DNA of 18,378 nt. Source: an uncultured Acetatifactor sp. GTDB taxonomy: Bacteria; Bacillota; Clostridia; Lachnospirales; Lachnospiraceae. The notes beneath the pieces are model-generated. The model was given only the letters and a program-made list of their open reading frames with translations. It made no database searches and was not told where the DNA came from. The stretch is from the NCBI GenBank assembly GCA_910577235.1, contig CAJTMX010000049.1:1-18378 (forward strand). The letters are read 5' to 3'. Of this stretch, positions 8,870 to 14,646 are shown one piece after another (position 1 is the stretch's first letter; each line of letters opens with the position of its first letter). The position numbers and the translations under genes were made by a program.

Positions 8870-8898
8870 ATTATAAGCTGACAGACTTCTTCTGACAA
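8870..8898 (-). promoter_or_regulatory. Sigma-A promoter of the MCP-GH operon
   Basis: Reading the minus strand, -35 TTGTCA (8898-8893) and -10 TATAAT (8875-8870) are 17 bp apart, a near-consensus arrangement. Transcription would start near 8863 and leave a leader of about 105 nt. It is the only strong minus-strand promoter I see before the MCP gene. Confidence 0.75.
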
Positions 8899-9214
8899 TG
8901 ACTTATTGTATGGAATAATTGATGTATCGTCATATTTTGCCACTTAGTCGTTTAAGTAAATCCATGCCTTGCATTTTACGCTGCACCCCTATTGTACAGC
9001 CTGTTTACGCAATATGCCCTATGCGCAAATCAGTGCGGGACAGATACGCCTAATGGTGGATTCTGCCAAATACGGATATAGATGTATATTGTATTCATTA
9101 CTAATATACCGGCTGCTTTTTATAATGTATATTGCCAACTCATATTTAACATATTCAATTATACACGGTCCCCCTATGGAGGATGGGAATACCTGAGACA
9201 AGGTAAAAGAAATC
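8899..9214. other. AT-rich intergenic stretch without a credible gene
   Basis: Reading frames here start at TTG without ribosome sites and are rejected. It contains a 10-bp direct repeat ATGTATATTG at 9082-9091 and 9125-9134 and an isolated plus-strand TATAAT at 9121-9126 with a poor -35 (TTACTA). Nothing else is supported. Confidence 0.4.
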
Positions 9215-9256
9215 AAAAAGACAGGGCAACACCAGATTTTACTCTGTGTTGCCCTG
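9215..9256 (-). terminator. Intrinsic terminator, minus-strand orientation
   Basis: CAGGGCAACA (9222-9231) pairs with TGTTGCCCTG (9247-9256), and CAGA pairs with TCTG inside, around a 6-nt loop with one bulged C. On the minus strand the stem is followed by TCTTTTTG (9221-9214). It would end a leftward transcript coming from the regulator gene after it has crossed the peptide gene in antisense. On the plus strand no U-tract follows. Confidence 0.75.
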
Positions 9257-9260
9257 CAAT

Positions 9261-9372
9261 ATACATAATGAATTGGGAGCGCCCCTTACACTATTTGATT
9301 TGAAACGCTATGAACTGATCCGGTTTGTATTTTCAATCCCCTTTGGAGGTGCTACGCCAATTCATTTTGTAT
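9261..9372. repeat. 112-bp imperfect palindrome (MITE-like or structured RNA)
   Basis: The terminal arms ATACATAATGAATTGG (9261-9276) and CCAATTCATTTTGTAT (9357-9372) pair at 15 of 16 positions (one T-T mismatch). Inside them the flanks remain loosely alike when one is reverse-complemented: AGCGCCCCTT...TTTGAAAC versus AGCACCTCC...ATTGAAAA. The interior is not coding. A short mobile palindrome (MITE-like) or a structured RNA would both fit; no target-site duplication is obvious. Confidence 0.5.
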
Positions 9373-9412
9373 CTCTTTGATGTCTATATAATAATTTATT
9401 TTTTGTAGAAGT

Positions 9413-9464
9413 ACAAGGGCCAGAACTGTCAAAATTTGTCAATTTTGACAACTCTGACCCTTGT
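9413..9464. promoter_or_regulatory. 52-bp near-perfect dyad operator at the peptide promoter
   Basis: Two 24-bp arms (9413-9436 and 9441-9464) match at 21 of 24 positions around the spacer TGTC. The inner 10 bp, TGTCAAAATT/AATTTTGACA, and the outer ACAAGGG/CCCTTGT are perfect. The right arm reaches into the -35 hexamer of the peptide promoter. No U-tract follows in either direction, so an operator for a dimeric or multi-HTH regulator is more likely than a terminator. The dual-HTH protein encoded next door is the obvious candidate, which is inference. Confidence 0.7.
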
Positions 9465-9490
9465 TCTTGTATTTTCGCTATTGCTATAAT
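9461..9490 (+). promoter_or_regulatory. Extended -10 promoter of the small peptide gene
   Basis: -10 TATAAT (9485-9490) is preceded by the extended element TG (9482-9483). A weak -35, TTGTTC (9461-9466), sits 18 bp upstream. The weak -35 plus an overlapping dyad suggests activator- or repressor-dependent transcription. The start would be near 9497, about 37 nt before the peptide ATG. Confidence 0.65.
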
Positions 9491-9533
9491 GTTTTTAGTA
9501 ACTGCAAACACCTAATTATAAGGAGGAATCCAA

Positions 9534-9695
9534 ATGCAAAATGTATTAAAGAAGTTAATCGCTACGTTTCTTTTTATCGAGATGATCCTGTCTCTGTGGG
9601 GACCGGGAGCATTGCCCGACAATACCAATCCCGGCGGCGAAAATAGCTACCAACTGTTGAGCGATATTCCGGATAAGGGTATGGAGCATGACTAA
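9534..9695 (+). CDS. Small hydrophobic-leader peptide, candidate signal-peptide precursor
   Basis: 53-aa peptide. The start is well supported: AAGGAGG lies 7 nt before the ATG, behind an extended -10 promoter. The N-terminus has two lysines (6-7) followed by a hydrophobic stretch, LIATFLFIEMILSLW (8-22), ending near GPGALP like a signal peptide. A polar tail of about 25 residues (DNTNPGGENS through DIPDKGMEHD) follows. No cysteine is present, so it is neither a lipoprotein nor an AgrD-type thiolactone precursor. Its TAA stop (9693-9695) directly abuts the TAG of the convergent dual-HTH regulator. Small exported peptides beside HTH-repeat regulators are typical of RRNPP quorum sensing, and I infer that role. 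I do not recognise the peptide itself; a membrane-anchored small protein is the alternative. Confidence 0.7.
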   Translation: MQNVLKKLIATFLFIEMILSLWGPGALPDNTNPGGENSYQLLSDIPDKGMEHD

Positions 9696-11612
9696 CTAGT
9701 TATCCTGTGCAAATAATTGGCTCAACTTTTTGTGATAAAAATCCTCATACATTATATCCTTACATAATTTGGCAAGTTGAAAACACTTTTGCAATTCGTC
9801 TCTCATGGAATCTTCTTTTATGGAGACTTTACAATCTGCAGAAGTGTTTTTGGCTATATTCTCCCTTTTATTCCATAAATTATTGTATACACACATATGC
9901 AACATGTTCATTCGCCGCAAAAGCAAACTCGTTTCCATAATCAAGTTACTTATCTTATTTGACCTTGTATATTCGCCCACATCCCCTAAATAGCTTGCAA
10001 TCTTGTACATAATCAGTTCATACATTTTAGAATATATCATCATTCCGTTTTCTTCAGCAAGAGTATTACAGATTTTCTGTAGCAAACTCATATAGGTACT
10101 TTCCGCTGCTCCCTTAGCCCTGATTGCTATATTATACAAGCAGCTTATTTCTCCACCAGACAGGAATCCCTCCTCCATGTTTATAACATGTTTCAAGGGT
10201 ACTGTATATTCTATAACCTGCTGCAATCTGCTAATGCTCTCCTCATTGGTAATCTGATTACAATGCCATAAATATATTGTTTCCAGGCAGTCCATCTCCT
10301 GACGATTATCCAAGATATCCATAGACAGCATACTCCTTAGTTCCGGCAGAATCTTGCCAAGAGTCTCCATATCTCGATTGTTTATTACATACGCTGCCTT
10401 GCTATACAGAACCATCGCCTCATACCTGTCAGTAATGATTCTTTTCCTCTGGTACTCCGCAGCCAATCCCAAACGTCCAAGCAATTCACCCACAATTTCC
10501 ATATGCGTGCCGTTTCGGTTATTTTCCAACCGCCGCAATGTTTTCTCACTACAGATTCCCTGACAGAGTGCTTTCGCAGACAGACCCAGCATCTTCCGGC
10601 GTTTCCGCACCACGTCTCCGATACGGTAATTCTGCATCTGCTGGTATAGATATCCGCAGCTTTCCATTTTTTCCGAGACTTTACTGCCCTCAAAGACCTC
10701 CGATAACACCCGTCTCCACTCCTGCACCTGTGCCATCATGGGCCGCAGACGCCGAGTCTCCTCGTCAGTCATATCCGAGCGCCCGATCCACACCGAGAGT
10801 ACTCTCTCCATTATCTCCAGCACTTCGCACAGATAGTACATCCGGCTGATGGAACGCAGCATTTCCAGCGCTTTCTCAGCCAGGTCATACATCCTCCTGC
10901 AATCCCAATCCGAAGCGGGAAGACTCATCCATTCCAGACACAGATAGTATACTGCCTTGGGATAGATCTTTGCACAGCTGTAGGTGTCCATGGAAGACTT
11001 CTGAATTGCCTCCAGGATCTTTTCGTACGCAGGCAATTTTCCGGCGGTGTTCCGCCCCTTCTCCCGCGCCGTCCCCACATCGCCTCCACAGCGTATATAC
11101 TCAAGCAGCAGATTCCACTCCTGTACGGCCAGCAGGCGTCCGTTCCACCTGTCCATGGAAGATTCCGGTATGGTAAGCGATATAGCCTGCTTTAAAACCT
11201 CACGAAGTTCCTCTTCCGGATCATTTTGGTATTGCATCAACTGTATCTTCATTGCCAGATAAAATTGATGTTCTATGGCATTGTTGCTGACACCGTTCAT
11301 CTCATATTGACGGATCAGTTTATCCGCCGTGTCCAAGTCCTTATTCTCTATGGCCTGTAGCAGGTCCTGGCGTTCTTTCCACAATGCATATTCCGCAGGG
11401 GGCAAAAAGTCCTCAAAACCGTCATTCACTATACCCAGCCGGTCCATTAGCCGGTCCCTCATCATCTTATCAGGCAGACGTTCTCCGCTCTCAATCCTGC
11501 CGAGCATACTGATCGAACAAAGCCCCCAAGCCAGACGCTCCAACGTCACGTTTTTCCCTTTTCGCATAGCAGACAAAAAAGTGTTGAAATGTATATCATT
11601 CCCGTAATACAT
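9696..11612 (-). CDS. Dual-HTH, helical-repeat transcriptional regulator (RRNPP-like)
   Basis: 638-aa cytoplasmic regulator. The N-terminal XRE-like HTH is about 8-60, with LCSISMLGRIESGERLP as recognition region. An alpha-helical, TPR-like stretch covers about 72-320. A second XRE-type HTH follows at about 329-385 (IGDVVRKRRKMLGLSAKALC, then SEKTLRRLENNRNG), and then a second helical region to 638. The protein thus looks like two HTH-plus-helical-repeat modules in tandem, about twice the size of PlcR or Rgg. I chose the ATG at 11612 because GGAGAAAG precedes it; an in-frame extension to 11654 lacks such a site. It has its own promoter. Its 3' end touches the convergent 53-aa peptide gene, and no minus-strand terminator appears until 9215, so its mRNA should run antisense across the peptide gene. 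Peptide binding is inferred from family architecture. Confidence 0.85.
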   Translation of the reverse strand: MYYGNDIHFNTFLSAMRKGKNVTLERLAWGLCSISMLGRIESGERLPDKMMRDRLMDRLGIVNDGFEDFLPPAEYALWKERQDLLQAIENKDLDTADKLIRQYEMNGVSNNAIEHQFYLAMKIQLMQYQNDPEEELREVLKQAISLTIPESSMDRWNGRLLAVQEWNLLLEYIRCGGDVGTAREKGRNTAGKLPAYEKILEAIQKSSMDTYSCAKIYPKAVYYLCLEWMSLPASDWDCRRMYDLAEKALEMLRSISRMYYLCEVLEIMERVLSVWIGRSDMTDEETRRLRPMMAQVQEWRRVLSEVFEGSKVSEKMESCGYLYQQMQNYRIGDVVRKRRKMLGLSAKALCQGICSEKTLRRLENNRNGTHMEIVGELLGRLGLAAEYQRKRIITDRYEAMVLYSKAAYVINNRDMETLGKILPELRSMLSMDILDNRQEMDCLETIYLWHCNQITNEESISRLQQVIEYTVPLKHVINMEEGFLSGGEISCLYNIAIRAKGAAESTYMSLLQKICNTLAEENGMMIYSKMYELIMYKIASYLGDVGEYTRSNKISNLIMETSLLLRRMNMLHMCVYNNLWNKRENIAKNTSADCKVSIKEDSMRDELQKCFQLAKLCKDIMYEDFYHKKLSQLFAQDN

Positions 11613-11728
11613 CGTCTTTCTCCATAAGTATAAGCAACTCGCGTTTCCTGGCACACCTTGGCACTAATATACCGGAAACAAAACTGTTTGTTGTATTGTG
11701 ACCATAAAGATGCTATTTTCGCAAACGT

Positions 11729-11757
11729 ATTATACTATGCTTGTGTAGCTTTATCAA
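11729..11757 (-). promoter_or_regulatory. Sigma-A promoter of the dual-HTH regulator
   Basis: Minus strand: -35 TTGATA (11757-11752), 17-bp spacer, -10 TATAAT (11734-11729). Transcription would start near 11722, giving a 5' UTR of about 110 nt. This is a good constitutive-type promoter. Confidence 0.75.
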
Positions 11758-11763
11758 TCCATT

Positions 11764-11779
11764 TTGACAAAATTTTACA
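11764..11779 (-). promoter_or_regulatory. Operator-like motif shared with the peptide dyad
   Basis: On the minus strand TGTAAAATTTTGTCAA (11779-11764) lies 6 bp upstream of the regulator's -35. The left half of the peptide-promoter dyad reads TGTCAAAATTTGTCAA (9427-9442), identical at 14 of 16 positions. Shared sites at the two promoters fit autoregulation by the dual-HTH protein. The AT-rich composition lowers the weight of the match. Confidence 0.4.
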
Positions 11780-11971
11780 TAATTTACTCCTTTTTCTGCA
11801 TTTCTTGCTCATTTTCACCCGAATTTATTTTAGTCAGGCACAATTTCTGTCTACTTGGTTTATTTTCAGCATTACAATTGGCACAATCCCTCCAATCCCC
11901 CCTCAGGTTTTCCTAAAGTTTATCTCGCTTTTCGGGAAAGCGTTCCCATTAACGCCCCCGCAACTGTGAAT
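11780..11971. other. Non-coding stretch with overlapping inverted repeats
   Basis: There is no credible gene. CGCTTT/AAAGCG (11926-11931 and 11937-11942) overlaps GCGTT/AACGC (11940-11944 and 11951-11955), so the two hairpins exclude each other. They lie just past the stop of the 110-aa gene and could help end its transcript, but neither strand has a U-tract. The rest is pyrimidine-rich without visible signals. Confidence 0.35.
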
Positions 11972-12304
11972 TTAGACATCAATATTGTCTGTAAATAATT
12001 CTGGAACGCCTTGTTCTTTCAGTGATATCCTATCTTCATCAGACAAGGGAATCTTATGAAATTTGCCATCCGTTTTGTATTTGCCATTTTCAATATCTGA
12101 GTACAAGTCACCCACAAAATCCAACCATTTCGATGCATATTTTTCCGGGTTAATAACCTTAAAAAAGTCATATCCTCCCGCTTTATAAAAAACCTGTATA
12201 GCTTCATGAAGAAAACTATTATCTTTTAGTTGTAGTTCTGCCGGAATGATAAAATCATGATTATCCCATTCTTCATAATTAACTTTTTCGGGTATTTCTA
12301 ACAT
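11972..12304 (-). CDS. Hypothetical protein, third gene after rtcB-prfH
   Basis: 110-aa acidic soluble protein that I do not recognise. It has no signal peptide or membrane segment. It is rich in aromatic and charged residues (YEEWDNHDF, YKAGGYDFFKV, WLDFVGDLYSDIENGKY). GGAGG lies 7 nt before the ATG, so translation is credible. It begins 35 bp after the prfH stop on the same strand, so it may be part of the rtcB-prfH transcript, although a TATAAT box over the prfH stop codon could also drive it alone. Its size and composition would suit a small accessory or immunity-like protein, but nothing in the sequence proves this. Confidence 0.7.
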   Translation of the reverse strand: MLEIPEKVNYEEWDNHDFIIPAELQLKDNSFLHEAIQVFYKAGGYDFFKVINPEKYASKWLDFVGDLYSDIENGKYKTDGKFHKIPLSDEDRISLKEQGVPELFTDNIDV

Positions 12305-12338
12305 AGGTAATCCTCCACAAATCCTGATTGTAAGGGCA

Positions 12339-12367
12339 ATTATAATCTATTTTTAACGGGTACGCAA
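12339..12367 (-). promoter_or_regulatory. Possible internal promoter for the 110-aa gene
   Basis: The minus-strand -10 TATAAT (12344-12339) overlaps the prfH stop codon. The best -35, TTGCGT (12367-12362), is 17 bp upstream but matches only half of the consensus. AT-rich sequence produces such boxes by chance. Confidence 0.3.
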
Positions 12368-12960
12368 TTCCGAAAAGAGGCAAGTTTATTGATACTTTTT
12401 AAAACGAAATCCTCTCCTTCATAGACGCGCACGGGATTCCCCCTGACAATACGGTAATGTTCTGCCCATGCGGCATTGATCTGTCTTTCCTCCTGTTCCT
12501 GACGCAGACCACTGATTTTCTCCCGCATCCTCTCCATAGCTTTTTGCTTATTCTGAAATTGGCTGCGCTCTTCCGTTGACTGGGTTACAAGTCCTGTGGG
12601 AATATGTATGACCCGAACCCCGGTCTCCGCTTTGTTTACATGCTGCCCTCCTTTCCCTCCGCAATGGAATCTTTCAATACGGTACTGGGGATCTGACGCG
12701 ATCTCCGTCTTGTCCGGGAGAATGCTCACATCCACAAACCAGTTCTTTCTCTTATGGTTTTTGCGGAGAGGGCTTTTGCATATCCACAAAACCGTCCCTT
12801 CCAGTCCGCTCAGATCATGCTCTGTGCGAAAGCGGATAGAATCCTTGGTATCCGATAGGATTGTTAAATCCCCATACTCTTTTGCCAGCGACTCAAACAG
12901 TTTTGCCACCGCCAGCCGGCATTCGGCAGGCCCCTGGCCCGCGCTGATCTGGACTATCAT
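12340..12960 (-). CDS. prfH: Peptide chain release factor H homologue
   Basis: 206-aa class I release-factor-like protein with the catalytic GGQ motif in FHCGGKGGQHVNKAETGVRV (GGQ at 104-106). That loop places Gln at the peptidyl-transferase centre to hydrolyse peptidyl-tRNA. The length suits PrfH rather than the roughly 350-aa RF1/RF2: the codon-recognition domain is reduced. The C-terminal basic region (SQFQNKQKAMERMREKI) is typical of release factors. AAGGAGG lies 8 nt before the ATG, and the gene starts 13 bp after rtcB, so the two are clearly co-transcribed. rtcB-prfH pairs are known: RtcB religates the cleaved 16S rRNA decoding centre and PrfH frees nascent chains from damaged ribosomes. 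Confidence in the pair is high. Confidence 0.93.
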   Translation of the reverse strand: MIVQISAGQGPAECRLAVAKLFESLAKEYGDLTILSDTKDSIRFRTEHDLSGLEGTVLWICKSPLRKNHKRKNWFVDVSILPDKTEIASDPQYRIERFHCGGKGGQHVNKAETGVRVIHIPTGLVTQSTEERSQFQNKQKAMERMREKISGLRQEQEERQINAAWAEHYRIVRGNPVRVYEGEDFVLKSINKLASFRNCVPVKNRL

Positions 12961-12973
12961 AATGACCGCCTCC

Positions 12974-14083
12974 TTATTTTCTGTTTCCTGCCTTATAATT
13001 ATAGACAGGTTTTAATATCTCCGTTATATCCACGGTATCCTTGATCTGCTCCGCGATCTCCGATATGGAGCGATAGGCGAAGGGGGCTTCATCCAGAGTG
13101 TCCGCCCCTATGCAGCTGCTGTAGATTCCCTTCATCTCCTTTTTAAAATCCGATACCGTATATTGATGCTTTACGTCCTCACGCTTAAGCCTTCTGCCGG
13201 AACCGTGGGGTGCCGAGCAGTTCCACTCTGTATTACCTTTTCCCATGCCCAGGATAATCCCTTCTTTCATGTTCGCCGGGATAATCACCTTCTCCCCCTT
13301 TTCGGCGGCAATGGCTCCCTTGCGAAGGATTCCTGCATTGTCCAGATAATTATGGGCCACCGAAAACCGTTCCACGGCTTTCCATTTCATCCCCTTTAAA
13401 ATCTCCCTGACAATGATCTGCCTGTTCCATTCGGCATAGTCTTGTATAATGTGCGCGTCCTGTAAGTATGCCGCCCTTGGGGCTCCTTCCAGATAGCTCA
13501 TGTAATAGGGGACCTCTAAGCCCTGCTGTTTCAGGTGATCGTTGGCGAGTTTGGTGTAATACTCCGCCACCTCTTCTCCCAGATGCCGGCTGCCGGTATG
13601 CACCACAAGGTACAGGCTGCCATCCGTCCCTCTGTCAATCTCGATAAAATGATTGCCTCCGCCAAGGGTACCCAGGCTCCTCTCCGCCTTCTGCCTGTTG
13701 ATATACCTGCGGCAGCAAAGGTCCTCATAGTCAAACTCCTCCGCCATATAATGCGGCTCTTTCCGTATGGCAAACCCCGAGGGTATATTTTCCCGGATGA
13801 CCCGGTCCAGCTGTTGGAACTCCACATTCGTCCTGTTCAATTTCACGCAGGTTATGCCGCAGCCTATGTCCACACCCAAAAGCTGCGGGATCACTTTGTC
13901 CGTGACCGTCATGGAAAGACCGATGGGACCCACCTTGCCGGGGTGAACATCGGGCATCAGACAGATCTTGCTGCCCTGCGCCACTTCATTGTCACATATC
14001 ATTTTGACCTGTGTCTCCGCGTACTGCTCCACATCATCCGTGAAGATCCTGGCAGTGGCATAGATTCCTTTTACTGTTATCAT
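12974..14083 (-). CDS. rtcB: RNA ligase RtcB (3'-phosphate/5'-OH ligase)
   Basis: 369-aa GTP- and Mn2+-dependent ligase that joins RNA 3'-phosphate (or 2',3'-cyclic phosphate) to 5'-OH ends. Visible landmarks are VDIGCGITC (Cys75, metal), GGGNHFIE (Asn144, His145), VHTGSRHLG (His162), VAHNYLDN (His244) and APHGSGRR (His293, the probable guanylated nucleophile). The order and spacing fit the family. It is slightly shorter than E. coli RtcB (408 aa), as expected for the PrfH-associated branch. AAGGAG precedes the ATG. prfH follows at 13 bp. Upstream are a leader ORF and terminator hairpin, so expression is probably conditional. No RtcR-type activator is present in the window. Confidence 0.95.
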   Translation of the reverse strand: MITVKGIYATARIFTDDVEQYAETQVKMICDNEVAQGSKICLMPDVHPGKVGPIGLSMTVTDKVIPQLLGVDIGCGITCVKLNRTNVEFQQLDRVIRENIPSGFAIRKEPHYMAEEFDYEDLCCRRYINRQKAERSLGTLGGGNHFIEIDRGTDGSLYLVVHTGSRHLGEEVAEYYTKLANDHLKQQGLEVPYYMSYLEGAPRAAYLQDAHIIQDYAEWNRQIIVREILKGMKWKAVERFSVAHNYLDNAGILRKGAIAAEKGEKVIIPANMKEGIILGMGKGNTEWNCSAPHGSGRRLKREDVKHQYTVSDFKKEMKGIYSSCIGADTLDEAPFAYRSISEIAEQIKDTVDITEILKPVYNYKAGNRK

Positions 14084-14110
14084 ATAGTTTTTCTCCTTAA
14101 AAATGGGTAC

Positions 14111-14137
14111 AAAAATAGCGCCCCACAGGCGCTGTGG
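14111..14137 (-). terminator. Attenuator: terminator with competing hairpin before rtcB
   Basis: On the minus strand AGCGCC (14133-14128) pairs with GGCGCT (14122-14117) around TGTGG, followed by A and then TTTTT (14115-14111): a compact intrinsic terminator 28 bp before the rtcB ATG. The overlapping CCACAG (14137-14132) and CTGTGG (14128-14123) form an alternative stem that excludes it. A second GGCGCT copy lies inside the leader ORF (14188-14183) and could also capture AGCGCC. Termination is therefore probably conditional. Confidence 0.75.
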
Positions 14138-14163
14138 CTACTCTCTTTCTCATAGGCAGAAAA

Positions 14164-14244
14164 CTATCCGCAATACGCAAGGAGCGCCGTACCTTTGATT
14201 GTCAGTCGTTCTATTCTATTCCGGTTTTGTCTGTTATTTCGCAT
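14164..14244 (-). CDS. 26-aa leader peptide upstream of rtcB
   Basis: Short ORF beginning MRNNRQNRNRIER and ending LLAYCG. AAAGGAGG lies 7 nt before the ATG, a better site than those of most full-size genes here. Of the first 13 codons, five are Arg (CGA, AGA, CGG, AGA, CGA; never CGT or CGC) and four are Asn. Codons 19-21 contain GGCGCT, identical to the 3' arm of the downstream terminator, so ribosome position on this ORF would decide which hairpin forms. The stop lies 80 nt before rtcB. I infer a regulatory leader peptide. An in-frame upstream extension to 14376 crosses the promoter and is unlikely to be translated. Confidence 0.72.
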   Translation of the reverse strand: MRNNRQNRNRIERLTIKGTALLAYCG

Positions 14245-14291
14245 GGTAAGCCCTCCTTTCGTATATTCAACTCTGTTTTTCCAACGGGTAC

Positions 14292-14320
14292 ATGATACCA
14301 CAGAACTTCCGGATTGGCAA
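14292..14320 (-). promoter_or_regulatory. Sigma-A promoter of the rtcB-prfH operon
   Basis: Minus strand: -35 TTGCCA (14320-14315), 17-bp spacer, -10 TATCAT (14297-14292), each one base from consensus. The start near 14285 gives a leader of about 200 nt that holds the 26-aa ORF and the attenuator. Confidence 0.7.
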
Positions 14321-14646
14321 GCGGTTATTTTGGATTTCCCATCAAGTTTCTCAGTCAACTGCTCCTGGGGCTGCATACTGCGGTTACTTTTTGTGCCACA
14401 CTACATCTCCGTACTGTGGCACTCTTTTTTGCACATTTCAATGGTTTCCTCCAAATCATCTATAATTACATCGAAGTCATATTATGTCCGGCACAAAAAA
14501 TACAATAGCATTATCTAATCTGTCTGGAAAAGTTTTCATCATTTTATATATCTCCCGATTATTATACCGAGTATGTGGACGATGGGCCTTTGCATTCCAT
14601 ACAGTTCGGCGGACAATAACGCATTGGCTGTTGGAGGGATACGTAC
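14321..14646 (-). other. Non-coding stretch, possibly a decayed small gene
   Basis: There is no full gene here. On the minus strand a 21-codon ORF (14542-14477, MMKTFPDRLDNAIVFFVPDI...) has GGGAG 9 nt upstream. After its stop, another frame reads DFDVIIDDLEETIEMCKK and ends in TAG near 14405, as if one frameshift split a roughly 45-codon gene. A TATAAT box lies at about 14564-14569 without a matching -35. No terminator is evident. Confidence 0.25.

Noticed and set aside
8969..9216. Overlapping 65- to 75-codon frames on both strands
   Set aside because: They start at TTG without ribosome sites, and one begins within the U-tract of the terminator. No protein-like pattern.
9328..9358. CRISPR-like repeat ending in GGGGATTGAAAAT on the minus strand
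   Set aside because: Only one copy, no spacer array and no cas genes; better explained as part of the 112-bp palindrome.
9413..9464. Intrinsic terminator reading of the 52-bp dyad
   Set aside because: No U-tract directly follows on either strand, and the dyad sits at a promoter's -35 rather than after a gene.
9461..9646. 61-codon plus-strand frame overlapping the small peptide gene
   Set aside because: It begins in the promoter region without an RBS; the 53-codon frame at 9534 has AAGGAGG and an exported-type sequence.
14164..14376. 70-codon version of the leader ORF
   Set aside because: The longer start lies upstream of the promoter at 14292-14320. The internal ATG at 14244 has a perfect RBS, so only 26 codons are likely translated.
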